64,000 nt of DNA, taken from NCBI GenBank assembly GCA_002327965.1, contig DCVB01000002.1, positions 41,924 through 105,923 on the forward strand, written 5' to 3'. This DNA is from Candidatus Aminicenantes bacterium UBA2199. Its GTDB lineage: Bacteria; Acidobacteriota; Aminicenantia; UBA2199. Each line of letters starts with the position of its first letter. The stretch's first letter is position 1. Below, in pieces: positions 50,156 to 58,801 of this stretch. The position numbers and the translations under genes are program-made. The notes under the pieces are model-generated. The model saw only the letters and a program-made list of their open reading frames with translations, made no database searches and was not told the DNA's origin.

Positions 50156-52114
50156 ATGGCAAACAAGAACCCGGTCCTTTCCCTGGTTTTGGCAACGGTC
50201 CTGATGGCCGTCGCGCCGATTTTTTCCGCTGGCGCTGACGACGTGCCCCTGATCCCGCGCGAGGTGCTGTTCGGCAATCCGGTCAAGGCCTCGCCGCGCC
50301 TCTCGCCCTGCGGCACGCGCCTGGCCTATCTGGCGCCCTCGGACAAGGGGGTGCTCAACGTCTGGGTGCGCACCATCGGCAAGGAGGATGACGCCCAGGT
50401 GACCAACGACACCCACCGCGGCATCCGCATCCACTTCTGGGCCGAAGACGGCACGCGCCTGTTCTACCTGCAGGACATCGGCGGCGACGAGAACTGGCAC
50501 GTCTACTCGGTCGACCTGGAGACGAAGGCGGTGCGCGACCTGACCCCGTTCCAGGGAGTGCGCGCCGCCAACGTCATGCTGGACAAGAAGTTCCCCGGGC
50601 AGATGCTGGTGGGCCTGAACCTGCGCGACCGCCGCGTCTTCGACATGCACCGCGTCGACCTGAAGACCGGCGCCATCGTCCTCGACACCCGGAATCCGGG
50701 GGACGTGCTGGGCTGGGTCACCGACCCCGACTTCCAGATCCGCGCCTGCCAGGCGCAGAATCCCCTGGACGCCTCGACCATCGTGCGCGTGCGCGATAAC
50801 AAGGACGCCCCCTGGCGTGACCTGGTCACTCTGCCCTTCGGCGAGAACGGCGGAGTCGTCGATTTTTCACTGGACGGCAAGTCGCTCTATTTCATCACTT
50901 CCATGGGCGCCGATACCACCCGCCTGGTGTTGCTGGACGCCGCCACGGGCAAGGAGCTGGAGACCATCGCCCGCGACTCCAGGGTCGACCTGGGCGGCGC
51001 CTTCGTCCATCCCGACACCAAGAAAGTGCAGGCGGTGTCCTTCAACTACCTGAAGAACGAGTGGCGGGTCCTTGACCCCGCGGTCAAGGACGATTTCGCC
51101 GCCCTGGCCAGGATCGGCCGCGGCGAATTCTACCTGGGAGGCCGCGACCGCGACGACACCAAGTGGCTGGTCACCACCATGGTGGATGACGGCTCCGTAG
51201 CCTATCATCTCTATGATCGCGCCAGCAGAAAAGCGGAGTTGCTGTTCCTCAACCGGCCCGAGTTGGCCAAGTACAAGCTGGCCAAGATGGAGCCGGTGGT
51301 GATCAAGGCCCGCGACGGCTTCCGGCTGGTCAGTTACCTGACCCTGCCCGTGGGCTCCAAGGGCAAGAACCTGCCGCTGGTGCTCAATGTCCACGGCGGC
51401 CCCTGGGGGCGTGATTCCTGGGGCTTCAACCCCGAGGCGCAGTGGTTCGTCAACCGCGGCTATGCCTGCCTGCAGGTGAATTTTCGCGGCTCGGCCGGCT
51501 TCGGCAAGAAATTCCTCAACGCCGGCAACGGCCAGTGGGGCGTGGGGACTATGCAGCACGATTTGACCGACGCCGTGAAATGGGCCGTGGACAGGGGCAT
51601 CGCCGATCCCGGGAAGGTCTGCATCTACGGCGGCTCCTACGGCGGCTATGCCACCCTGGCCGGACTGGTCTTCACCCCCGAACTCTACGCCTGCGGGGTC
51701 GATATCGTCGGCCCTTCCAACGTCAAGACCCTGCTGGAGTCCATCCCGCCCTACTGGGCCCCGATGAAAAAGCAGATGATCCTGCGCATCGGCGACATCG
51801 AGAATGACGAAGCCTTCAACAAAAAGATCTCACCCCTATTTCACGCGGCCAACATCCGCGTGCCGCTGATCGTGGCCCAAGGTGCCAACGACCCGCGGGT
51901 CAATATCCGCGAGGCCGACCAGATCGTCCAGGCCATGCGTGACAAGAAACTGCCGGTGACCTACGTGGTCTACACTGACGAGGGCCATGGCTTCGCCCGG
52001 CCGGTCAACCGCCTCGACTTCTACGGCCGCGTCGACGAGTTCCTGGCCCGGCACCTGGGCGGCCGCAGCGAGCCCTGGCGGCAGATCGAGGGAACCTCGG
52101 CCGAAGTACGCTGA
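50156..52114 (+). CDS. S9 family prolyl oligopeptidase (exported)
   Basis: 652 residues with AAAGGAGG seven bases upstream and a signal peptide ending SAGA. Residues about 35-390 are a WD/propeller-like region (SPCGTRLAYLAPSD, FWAEDGTRLFYLQD, HVYSVDLETKAVRDLT). The catalytic domain has NVHGGPWGRDSWGF, CLQVNFRGSAGFGKKF, ICIYGGSYGGY-type nucleophile (read as VCIYGGSYGGYATL), AQGANDPRVNIRE with the Asp and YTDEGHGFARP with the His. It probably cleaves oligopeptides in the periplasm or outside. A strong terminator follows. Confidence 0.9.
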   Translation: MANKNPVLSLVLATVLMAVAPIFSAGADDVPLIPREVLFGNPVKASPRLSPCGTRLAYLAPSDKGVLNVWVRTIGKEDDAQVTNDTHRGIRIHFWAEDGTRLFYLQDIGGDENWHVYSVDLETKAVRDLTPFQGVRAANVMLDKKFPGQMLVGLNLRDRRVFDMHRVDLKTGAIVLDTRNPGDVLGWVTDPDFQIRACQAQNPLDASTIVRVRDNKDAPWRDLVTLPFGENGGVVDFSLDGKSLYFITSMGADTTRLVLLDAATGKELETIARDSRVDLGGAFVHPDTKKVQAVSFNYLKNEWRVLDPAVKDDFAALARIGRGEFYLGGRDRDDTKWLVTTMVDDGSVAYHLYDRASRKAELLFLNRPELAKYKLAKMEPVVIKARDGFRLVSYLTLPVGSKGKNLPLVLNVHGGPWGRDSWGFNPEAQWFVNRGYACLQVNFRGSAGFGKKFLNAGNGQWGVGTMQHDLTDAVKWAVDRGIADPGKVCIYGGSYGGYATLAGLVFTPELYACGVDIVGPSNVKTLLESIPPYWAPMKKQMILRIGDIENDEAFNKKISPLFHAANIRVPLIVAQGANDPRVNIREADQIVQAMRDKKLPVTYVVYTDEGHGFARPVNRLDFYGRVDEFLARHLGGRSEPWRQIEGTSAEVR

Positions 52115-52143
52115 TCCCGTTGCTTTGATTTCCGCCTGAAATG

Positions 52144-52176
52144 AAAAAGGCGGGGACCCGCGTCCCCGCCTTTTGT
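52144..52176. terminator. Bidirectional rho-independent terminator
   Basis: AAAAAGGCGGGGAC, loop CCGC, GTCCCCGCCTTTT: a 9-bp GC stem with A and T tracts on either side, between the convergent S9 (52114) and S46 (52194) genes. Confidence 0.9.
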
Positions 52177-52193
52177 ATTGAATCGGTAAGGAG

Positions 52194-54284
52194 CTATTTC
52201 TCGCCGAGGATCTCCTTGGCCAGAGTTTCGGCGCCGTAGATCTTTTTCATGGCCTCGATCATGGCCGCGCTGTGCACCGAGACGGTGCGGTTGGCCGTAT
52301 CGTCGTAGAAGTAGCGGCCGATGAAGCTTTCGACGTTGCCGTCGAAAACCAGGCCGACCACCTCGCCGGCGGCGTTGATCACCGGCGAACCCGAGTTGCC
52401 GCCGATGATGTCCCCGGTGCAGACGAAGTTGAGCGGCGTGGCCAGATCGATCCTGTCGCGGGCCGCGGCGACGCGCTTGGGCAGGTGGAAGGGGGGCTTG
52501 TTGTCAAAACCGAGGGAGCGGTCAAATAAACCGTAAAACGTGGTTTTATAGGGGGCCAGGGTGCCGTTCATGGGGTAGCCCTTGACGGCGCCGTAGGAGA
52601 GGCGCAGGGTGAAGGTGGCGTCGGGATAGGCGTTTTTGCCGTAGGCGACGAACCGCGCCTGGCCGATCTTTTCCGCGGCGGGCCGCGCAACGCTCTCGAT
52701 GTTGTTTTCGACCCACTTGCGCATTTCGCGGATCATGGGGTCGAGCTTGCGGGCGAGCACGATGTAGCTGTCCTTGCAGTTGGCCACGGCCGCCGGGCCG
52801 CCGTCGACCAGCCTGCGGCGCAGCGCCGGGTCGGCCAGCTGCGTGCCGGCCAGCAGGGCCTTGGCCGCCTCCTCGGGCGTTTTGCCGTCCAGGCAGGCCT
52901 GGACATAGGGATCATCGGCGCCAAGCTCCTCGATCATCAGCTTCATGGCGTCGACGGCCATGGCCTCCTCCAGGCCCGGATAGATAGGGGCAGGCGAGAA
53001 GAGGCGGAAGCGCAGCGAGTCCAGCTGGGAGGTGTGGTAGCCGTCCAGGCGCTCGCCGTCGGGCTTCTGCAGCTCGGCCGACAGCTGCACGATTTGCAGA
53101 GCAATGGCACCCAGGCGCATGCCCGGGATGCGCCGGTAGGACATCTCCTTCATGCGCGGCTTCTGCTTCTCGATGGACGCAGCGATCGCATCCCAGGCGC
53201 CGGCGTACTCGGCCTGCCACTGGGGATTGGCGGCGATCAGCTTGCGGAACTCGGTTTCCTGGGCGGCTTTTTTCTCCATGATGCCGGCGGCCTTGAGGCC
53301 TTCGTATTCGCCGCTGGAGACCTTGAGCCCGTTCTCGATGCCGAAGATCATGCCGGCGGCCTGGCGCGCCTGCTCCGGGCCCCTGGCGGCGTAAGCCTGG
53401 GCCACTTCCAGCATGCGCTTCATCGACCGCATGCGCAGGGGGTAGGCGAAGTCGCGCTGGAACTCGATCTGGGCCAGGGTCATCAGGCGGTTGGTCGAGC
53501 CGGGGTGGCCGGAAACAAAGACCAGCTCGCCGTCGGCGGCGCCATGGGAGCTCCATTTCAGGTAATGGGCGACCTTGGCCGGCTTGCCCTTCTCGTAGGC
53601 GCGAAAGATGGCCATGTCGAGGTCGTGGCGCGGGTAGGTGAAATTGTCGGGATCGCCGCCGAAGAAAGCGGCCTGCTGCTCGGGGGCGAAGACCAGCCTG
53701 ACATCGGTGAATTTCTTGTAGCGGTACAGCCAGTATTCGCCTCCGTGATAGAGGGAGACCACGTCGGAGCGCAGGCCGGTCTTCTTGAGGCTCAGGCGCT
53801 CGATCAGGGCGATGGCGGCCTTCTTGGCCGCCAGGGCCTTGGCCGGGTCCATGCCCTTCTTGACCGATGCCAACACCTTGGGGGTGACGTTTTCCGTTGA
53901 GATCAGGACGTTGAGCTCCAAATCGGGACAGGGGATCTCGTCGGCCTGCGTCGGGGCGTAGAAGCCGTCGGCGACGTAGTTCTTCTCGGCGCTGGAGAGC
54001 TTCTGCAGCTGGCCCAGGGCCACGTGGTGGTTGGTCAGCACCAGCCCGTTGGGGCTGACGAACGAGCCCGAGCCGCCGTCGCCCACGCGCACCGAGGCCA
54101 GGCGGACGTGCTCGAGCCAGGCCGGAGTGGGCTCGAAGCCGTACTTTTCCTTCAACTGCTTCAGCGGCATGTTGTCCAGTGTCCACATGCCTTCGTCGGC
54201 GGCCAGGGGGCCGGCCAGAAGCATCATCGCCGCCGCCACGAGCAGGAAGATCCCGGGCAGCCTTCTTTCTCTTGTTTTTTGCAC
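52194..54284 (-). CDS. S46 family dipeptidyl-peptidase (DPP7/DPP11-like)
   Basis: 696 residues from a GTG start with AGGAGGT five bases upstream. A signal peptide (IFLLVAAAMMLLAGPLAA) is followed by DEGMWTLDNMP, typical of the family. The chymotrypsin-type triad is visible: LVLTNHHVALGQ (His), YPRHDLDMAIFRAY (Asp) and IIGGNSGSPVINAAGE (Ser). VFDGNVESFIG follows the Ser. The family occurs in diderm bacteria and cuts dipeptides from peptide N termini in the periplasm. Whether the specificity is DPP7- or DPP11-like cannot be judged without alignment. Confidence 0.92.
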   Translation of the reverse strand: MQKTRERRLPGIFLLVAAAMMLLAGPLAADEGMWTLDNMPLKQLKEKYGFEPTPAWLEHVRLASVRVGDGGSGSFVSPNGLVLTNHHVALGQLQKLSSAEKNYVADGFYAPTQADEIPCPDLELNVLISTENVTPKVLASVKKGMDPAKALAAKKAAIALIERLSLKKTGLRSDVVSLYHGGEYWLYRYKKFTDVRLVFAPEQQAAFFGGDPDNFTYPRHDLDMAIFRAYEKGKPAKVAHYLKWSSHGAADGELVFVSGHPGSTNRLMTLAQIEFQRDFAYPLRMRSMKRMLEVAQAYAARGPEQARQAAGMIFGIENGLKVSSGEYEGLKAAGIMEKKAAQETEFRKLIAANPQWQAEYAGAWDAIAASIEKQKPRMKEMSYRRIPGMRLGAIALQIVQLSAELQKPDGERLDGYHTSQLDSLRFRLFSPAPIYPGLEEAMAVDAMKLMIEELGADDPYVQACLDGKTPEEAAKALLAGTQLADPALRRRLVDGGPAAVANCKDSYIVLARKLDPMIREMRKWVENNIESVARPAAEKIGQARFVAYGKNAYPDATFTLRLSYGAVKGYPMNGTLAPYKTTFYGLFDRSLGFDNKPPFHLPKRVAAARDRIDLATPLNFVCTGDIIGGNSGSPVINAAGEVVGLVFDGNVESFIGRYFYDDTANRTVSVHSAAMIEAMKKIYGAETLAKEILGEK

Positions 54285-54392
54285 TAGTAACCTCCTATTG
54301 ATTCAGAAATAATAATACGAACCCTTGGAGACAAAAGTTCTTTTCCCAGGTTCCAAGTTCCACGTTCACCCGTCTGCCGTCTTCCTGGTCAA

Positions 54393-54422
54393 TTGACAAA
54401 AAGCCCATGTTAATGGTATATT
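54393..54422 (+). promoter_or_regulatory. Promoter of tRNA-Ala
   Basis: TTGACA (54393-54398), 18 bp, TATATT (54417-54422), 17 bases before the tRNA 5' end. Confidence 0.65.
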
Positions 54423-54439
54423 GGCCTCTAAAAGCGCTC

Positions 54440-54510
54440 GGGGCCATGGTTTAATGGGAGAACGCGACCTTCGCAAGGTTGAGATGGCGGTTCGATTCCG
54501 CCTGGCTCCA
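54440..54510 (+). tRNA. tRNA-Ala (anticodon CGC)
   Basis: 71 bases fold as a full cloverleaf: acceptor GGGGCCA/TGGCTCC, D stem GTTT/GAAC, anticodon stem CGACC/GGTTG with loop TTCGCAA, variable AGAT, T arm GGCGG-TTCGATT-CCGCC, discriminator A. The anticodon CGC reads GCG (Ala). The third acceptor pair is G-U, the classic alanine identity element. The 3' CCA is not encoded. It is an isolated tRNA inside a repeat-rich interval. Confidence 0.9.
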
Positions 54511-54642
54511 TAGTTCGAAGCAAACGAAGCCATTCGTCAATGGGCCAATGGACTCATGAGTTGATGAGCCTGGAAAAAAAAGATTCTTTCTGAAATCTCT
54601 GTTGTGGAGCCTTGGTTTTAACTCTTCCACTCTTCAACCCGT

Positions 54643-55401
54643 CTACCCGTCAACTTCTTCTTTTTTCCCCGGGTTCACGATCCTGGCAATCAGGATGCTC
54701 AACAGGTACAGCAGGATCATGGGCACCGCGAAAAGGGTCTGGGTGATCATGTCGGGAGTGGGGGTGATGACGGCGGCGAGCACGAATATGGCCACGATGG
54801 CGTACTTGAAGTGGCGCAGCAGAAAACGGGCGCTGATGATGCGCAGCTTGGCCAGCAGGAAGACCAGGACGGGAAGCTCGAAGATGGCGGCGATGCCGAA
54901 CAGGACGCGGAAGGCGAGTGAGAAATAGTCATTGATGGTGATGATGGCCTGGAAATCGCTGCCGATGTTCAGGAAGAACTTGCAGGCCAGCGGAAAGACA
55001 ACGAAGTAGCCGAACGCGCCGCCCAGGACGAAGAAGAAAGTGGTGGCGAAGACGAAGGGAATGACCCAGCGCTTTTCCTTGGGGAAAAGGGCCGGCGAGA
55101 TGAAGAGCCAGAGCTGGTGGAATATGAAGGGGGAGGCGGCGAACAGCGAGGAGATGAAGGCCACCTTGATGTACATCATGAAGGGCTCGGCCAGCGAGGT
55201 GAAGGCCAGCTTGGACTCCCCGCCGGGACCGGGAGGGAGGAATTTCAGCACCGGCAGCGACAGCCAGTGATAAAGTTTGTCGACGACGGCCCACGAGGCC
55301 AGGAAGAACAGGAAAACAAAGGCCAGCGACCAGACGATGCGCTTGCGCAACTCGCCCAGGTGCTCGAAAAAGGACATCTCGTCAGTTTTTCTTCTTGTCA
55401 T
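54643..55401 (-). CDS. tatC: Twin-arginine translocase subunit TatC
   Basis: 252 residues with six membrane helices. MSFFEHLGELRKRIV is the conserved N terminus, AFTSLAEPFMMYIKVAF is the first periplasmic loop, and FHQLWLFISPALFPKEKRW, FELPVLVFLLAKLRII and TPTPDMITQTLFAVPM are TatC motifs. The start at 55401 has GGAG seven bases upstream and overlaps tatA/B by 20 bases; MSFFEHL at 55377 is an alternative. The last residues (EEVDG) come from the repeat sequence that runs into the intergenic island. It forms the Tat export channel used by proteins such as the DUF362 product. Confidence 0.95.
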   Translation of the reverse strand: MTRRKTDEMSFFEHLGELRKRIVWSLAFVFLFFLASWAVVDKLYHWLSLPVLKFLPPGPGGESKLAFTSLAEPFMMYIKVAFISSLFAASPFIFHQLWLFISPALFPKEKRWVIPFVFATTFFFVLGGAFGYFVVFPLACKFFLNIGSDFQAIITINDYFSLAFRVLFGIAAIFELPVLVFLLAKLRIISARFLLRHFKYAIVAIFVLAAVITPTPDMITQTLFAVPMILLYLLSILIARIVNPGKKEEVDG

Positions 55402-55798
55402 CCTTTTTCTCCGCTTCGGGTGCGTCCTTGGCCGGGGTGCCGCCGTAGGTGTCCGGCGCGTCCTTGACCTCGGCGCCGCCGTAGATGTCCAGCGCGTCCT
55501 TGGCTTCGCGGCGGATCTTTCCGCCGATATCGAGGGCGTCCTTCACCTCGCGGCCGATGTCACCGGTGATATTCAGCGCCTCGCGGACGTCGCGGCTGAT
55601 GTCTTTCATGTGGTCGGCCATGCCCTCCTTGTAGACCTCGTCCTGGATGGCCGATTTGGCCTGGTCGACGGTCGAGCGGAACTCGCGCAGGACCTTGCCC
55701 AGCAGCTTGGCGAACTCGGGCAGTTTCTTGGGCCCGAACAGCAGCAGCACGACGACAAAGACCAAAAGCAATTCCGGGAAGCCTATCGATCCGAACAT
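55382..55798 (-). CDS. tatA: TatA/TatB-type translocase subunit with repetitive C-terminal tail
   Basis: 138 residues starting MFGSIGFPELLLVFVVVLLL, a single helix with the membrane Glu/Pro, then FGPKKLPEFAKLLGKVLREF, the TatA/B amphipathic helix. From about residue 69 the tail consists of degenerate 13-14-residue units (DVREALNITGDIG, REVKDALDIGGKIR, REAKDALDIYGGA, EVKDAPDTYGGTP) and ends in Lys/Asp. This tail is longer and more ordered than usual. GAGGAG precedes the start. TatA and TatB cannot be told apart safely here; only one such gene is seen. Confidence 0.85.
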   Translation of the reverse strand: MFGSIGFPELLLVFVVVLLLFGPKKLPEFAKLLGKVLREFRSTVDQAKSAIQDEVYKEGMADHMKDISRDVREALNITGDIGREVKDALDIGGKIRREAKDALDIYGGAEVKDAPDTYGGTPAKDAPEAEKKDDKKKN

Positions 55799-55811
55799 GG
55801 GGCGCTCCTCT

Positions 55812-58751
55812 TCATGGGTGGGCCGGGATTTTGACCGTTTTGCGGCAGGAAAGCCCGATGGTGCCCTTGTTCACCGCCGCGGCCAGGTCGGCGAGCAGCT
55901 CCTGCCCGTCGCCGTGAAAAGGCGTCGGGCCCGGTTCGATGCCGATCACCAGGTTGCGGCCGTTGTGCTTGGCCAGGAAAAGCGCGGTGTCGGCCATGGC
56001 CACCACTTGGTGCCAGCTCAGTTTTTCCTCGCCCTCGAGAAGAAAGGGATAGTGACAGAAGCCGATGCTGATCGTTTTCTTGATGTGCTGCCCGGGAGAC
56101 ACAACGAAGTCGGTATGTTCGATGGTCTGGCGGATGCGTTCGGCGAGCGGATAGGCATCGGCCCGGCGCGACTGGCGGGTGATGATGAGAAATTCCTCCC
56201 CGCCCCAGCGCGCCACGCTGTCCGACTGGCGCATCATGGCCTGCAACCGGCGGGCGATCTCGACGATCACGGCGTCGCCCGCCTCGTGGCCGTGCGCATC
56301 GTTGACGCGCTTGAAATGGTCGACGTCGATCATGAAGACACCCAGGGTGGCCGCCTTGTCGTCGAAGGGCTTCAGGCCTTCGCGAACGTTGTGCAACTCG
56401 CGCCGGATGATGCTCATGTCCTCGCGGATGGTTTCGTCGAGGAAACGGCGGTTCTTCAGGCCGGTCAGCGGATCGGTGATGGAGAGCCGGGCCAGCTCGC
56501 GGTTCTTCTCGGCGATCTCGTTGGTTCGGGCCTGGACGACCTCTTCCAGCTTCTTTTTCTGGCGGTTCAGGACGCGGACGCGAGCGTGGATCACCAGCGC
56601 CAGCAGCCCCAGCCCGAGCAGCAGCTCCAGGGCCAGGAACCACCAGCGTTTCCAGAAGGGCCTGGCGATGGAGAAGATGACGCGCTGGTCGGCGCCGAAC
56701 CAGCCGTCCGCGCCGCCGCCGTTGTTGGCCAGCACCGAGAACGTGTAGGTGCCGGGGGGCAGATTGGTGTAGCGCACCGACGTCTCGCGATTGGGCGGCG
56801 ACCAGTCGCTGTCGAAGGGGAAGAGGCGGGTGCGGTAGGTCACGGGGCTTTCGCGGCTGGTGGTCGGGCAGACATAGCTGAACTCGATGGTGTTCTGGTT
56901 GTGCCGCAAAGGGGCGGTCAGCGGCTCAATGACGGCGCTGCCCTGGACCTGCGGAGGGCTGATGATCAGCACGGGCGTGCCCGCCGGCCTTTCGCTTTCC
57001 AGGAACTGGTATTCGACCAGGCCGGGAGGGATGCCGAAATAGAGGTTGCCGCGGGTCGTCTTCAGGGCGGAATGGATGCAGCCTTCGTCCCCGAAAAGGC
57101 CGGTTTCCTTGTTGAAATAGGCCAGGGAGCCGTCGGAAGCCCAGCGCTCCAGGCCGCGGGTGGTGTTCAGCCAAAGGCGGCCGCTTTCGTCGCGCAGCAC
57201 CGACCAGACGTCGCTATGCAGCAGTCCCTGCTCCCGGGTGAGATGCTTCAGCGTGCCGCCCTTGAGCCACAGCAACCCCGACATCTCGGTGGCCACCAGC
57301 GCCTCGTCAGGGGCGATGACGCGGATGTCGTTGACGATGGAGCGGCCGACGAGTTGCTCCCAGGCGCTGGCGATGAATCGCCCGTTGCGGAACTGCTGCA
57401 GGCCGCGGCGGGTGCCGATCAGCAGGGAGCCCGGCTCCAGCTCGGCGACATCCCAGACGATCGGATCGTTCAGGCCGTCGCGGAACCAACGGAAGTCGGA
57501 GCCGTCGTACTGCAGCAGGCCGCGGTTGGTGGCGAACCAGGCCAAGCCGCCGCTATCGCGTATGGCGTACAGTACGGCGAACCCGGAAGTGAGGCTCTGC
57601 AGCCGCTCGCGGCGGTCCCATGCGAATATCTCGCCGTCGGCGCAGCCCAACAGGTAGCGTCCGTCATTCAGGCGCACGATGGCGCGGATCGAGTGGTTCT
57701 TCAGTTGGCTGTTGATGGCGAAAGGACGGATGCGGCCGTCGCGCAGCTCGGCGACGCCGTCCTCGCATCCCAGCAGGATGGCGCCGTCATCTTCCATGAT
57801 GTCCCAGACGTGAGTCGACGGCAGTCCATCTTCCGTTCCATACATGCGGAACAGGTGGCGGGAAAGTTGCGAAAGGCCCAGGCGGGTGCCGATGAAGATG
57901 TTGCCCTCGCGGTCGAGCAGCAATTTGGAAACGCGGTCGTAGATCAGGCCGCTGGTCATGTTGATGACCGTGGCCTCACCCGTTTGCAGGTTCTTGTACA
58001 AAATGCCGTTGCGACTGCCGATCCAAAGGTTTTTCCTGGCGTCGAACAGGATGTCGGTGACATGGCCCAGCGCCGCGGGCAGGCCGGCGTATTTCTTGAA
58101 TTCACCAAAAGCGTTCAGCACGTACAGACCGTTCCGGCAGCCGACGAAAAGGTGCCCTTCGGTTTCCTTGACGAAATTGATCGGATCGAGGCTGGGAAAG
58201 CGCTGCAACTCGCCGCCTTTCCATAGGAAGACGGCATCGGAGGTATGGAAGATCATGCCGGTGGCGCCGGCGGCCATGCCGCCCAGGCGGCCCGGGTCGG
58301 GGAAGCGAGTGAACCGTTCGGTCCGGCCTTCACGGACGGTAAAGAGGCTGCGGTCGGTCAGGACCCAGAGCGTGAAGTCGACGGGGCTGTAGGCGATGAT
58401 GCGCACGAAACCGTCGGGCAATGGCCAGGAGCTCAAGCGCCCCAAGCGAATCCGGTTCAGGCCGTTCTGGCTCGCCACCCAGATGACGCCGTCGCGGTCC
58501 ATCTCCAGTCCGGTGATGTAATTGCCGGCCAGCCCCTCGCGGGAGGTGAACGATTGGAAGCGGTTGCCGTCGAATTTGCCCAGGCCGGCCTGAGTGCCCA
58601 CCCAGATGAAGCCCTGGCGGTCCTGCAGCAGGGCGGTGATGTTGCTCTGCGGCAGCCCCTCGGAACTGCGGTAGTTGATGAACGGGTAGCGCACGGCCTG
58701 CAGCGGCAGGGCCAGGATCAGCAGGAGGAAAAATGGGAATGCCCGTTTCAT
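55812..58751 (-). CDS. Propeller/Y_Y_Y sensor with membrane helix and GGDEF diguanylate cyclase domain
   Basis: 979 residues. A signal peptide (MKRAFPFFLLLILALPLQA) leads into two-component-regulator propeller repeats (about residues 25-620; NITALLQDRQGFIWVGTQAG, VWDIMEDDGAILLGCEDG and similar). A Y_Y_Y-type beta domain (about 630-705, TNLPPGTYTFSVLANNGG) and one helix (WWFLALELLLGLGLLALVI) follow. The cytoplasmic part has a short coiled coil and a GGDEF domain: DPLTGLKNRRFLDE, GVFMIDVDHFKRVNDAHGH and RWGGEEFLII. RQSD five residues before GGEEF fits the inhibitory I-site. It should sense a periplasmic signal and make c-di-GMP. Thirteen bases separate it from tatA, so it may drive the Tat genes. 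Confidence 0.88.
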   Translation of the reverse strand: MKRAFPFFLLLILALPLQAVRYPFINYRSSEGLPQSNITALLQDRQGFIWVGTQAGLGKFDGNRFQSFTSREGLAGNYITGLEMDRDGVIWVASQNGLNRIRLGRLSSWPLPDGFVRIIAYSPVDFTLWVLTDRSLFTVREGRTERFTRFPDPGRLGGMAAGATGMIFHTSDAVFLWKGGELQRFPSLDPINFVKETEGHLFVGCRNGLYVLNAFGEFKKYAGLPAALGHVTDILFDARKNLWIGSRNGILYKNLQTGEATVINMTSGLIYDRVSKLLLDREGNIFIGTRLGLSQLSRHLFRMYGTEDGLPSTHVWDIMEDDGAILLGCEDGVAELRDGRIRPFAINSQLKNHSIRAIVRLNDGRYLLGCADGEIFAWDRRERLQSLTSGFAVLYAIRDSGGLAWFATNRGLLQYDGSDFRWFRDGLNDPIVWDVAELEPGSLLIGTRRGLQQFRNGRFIASAWEQLVGRSIVNDIRVIAPDEALVATEMSGLLWLKGGTLKHLTREQGLLHSDVWSVLRDESGRLWLNTTRGLERWASDGSLAYFNKETGLFGDEGCIHSALKTTRGNLYFGIPPGLVEYQFLESERPAGTPVLIISPPQVQGSAVIEPLTAPLRHNQNTIEFSYVCPTTSRESPVTYRTRLFPFDSDWSPPNRETSVRYTNLPPGTYTFSVLANNGGGADGWFGADQRVIFSIARPFWKRWWFLALELLLGLGLLALVIHARVRVLNRQKKKLEEVVQARTNEIAEKNRELARLSITDPLTGLKNRRFLDETIREDMSIIRRELHNVREGLKPFDDKAATLGVFMIDVDHFKRVNDAHGHEAGDAVIVEIARRLQAMMRQSDSVARWGGEEFLIITRQSRRADAYPLAERIRQTIEHTDFVVSPGQHIKKTISIGFCHYPFLLEGEEKLSWHQVVAMADTALFLAKHNGRNLVIGIEPGPTPFHGDGQELLADLAAAVNKGTIGLSCRKTVKIPAHP

Positions 58752-58758
58752 CAGTGGA

Positions 58759-58787
58759 ATTTTAGCATATTGACGGGGCAGGCGCAA
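58759..58787 (-). promoter_or_regulatory. Promoter of the GGDEF-Tat unit, predicted leaderless
   Basis: TTGCGC (58782-58787), 17 bp, TAAAAT (58759-58764) on the minus strand, then seven bases to the ATG at 58751. Confidence 0.55.
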
Positions 58788-58801
58788 AACCGCTGCCTGT
58801 A

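Larger units (their letters stand above)
54332..54660. repeat. Low-GC intergenic island of short degenerate repeats around the tRNA
   Basis: Between the S46 gene and tatC. It holds GGTTCCAAGTTCCACGTTC-like repeats (about 54344-54367), then the tRNA promoter and tRNA, then CAATGGGCCAATGGACTCAT and GAGTTGATGAG at about 54540-54570, and ACCCGTCTACCCGTC (about 54638-54654). The last element contains the tatC stop codon. Apart from the tRNA I see no gene. Confidence 0.6.
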
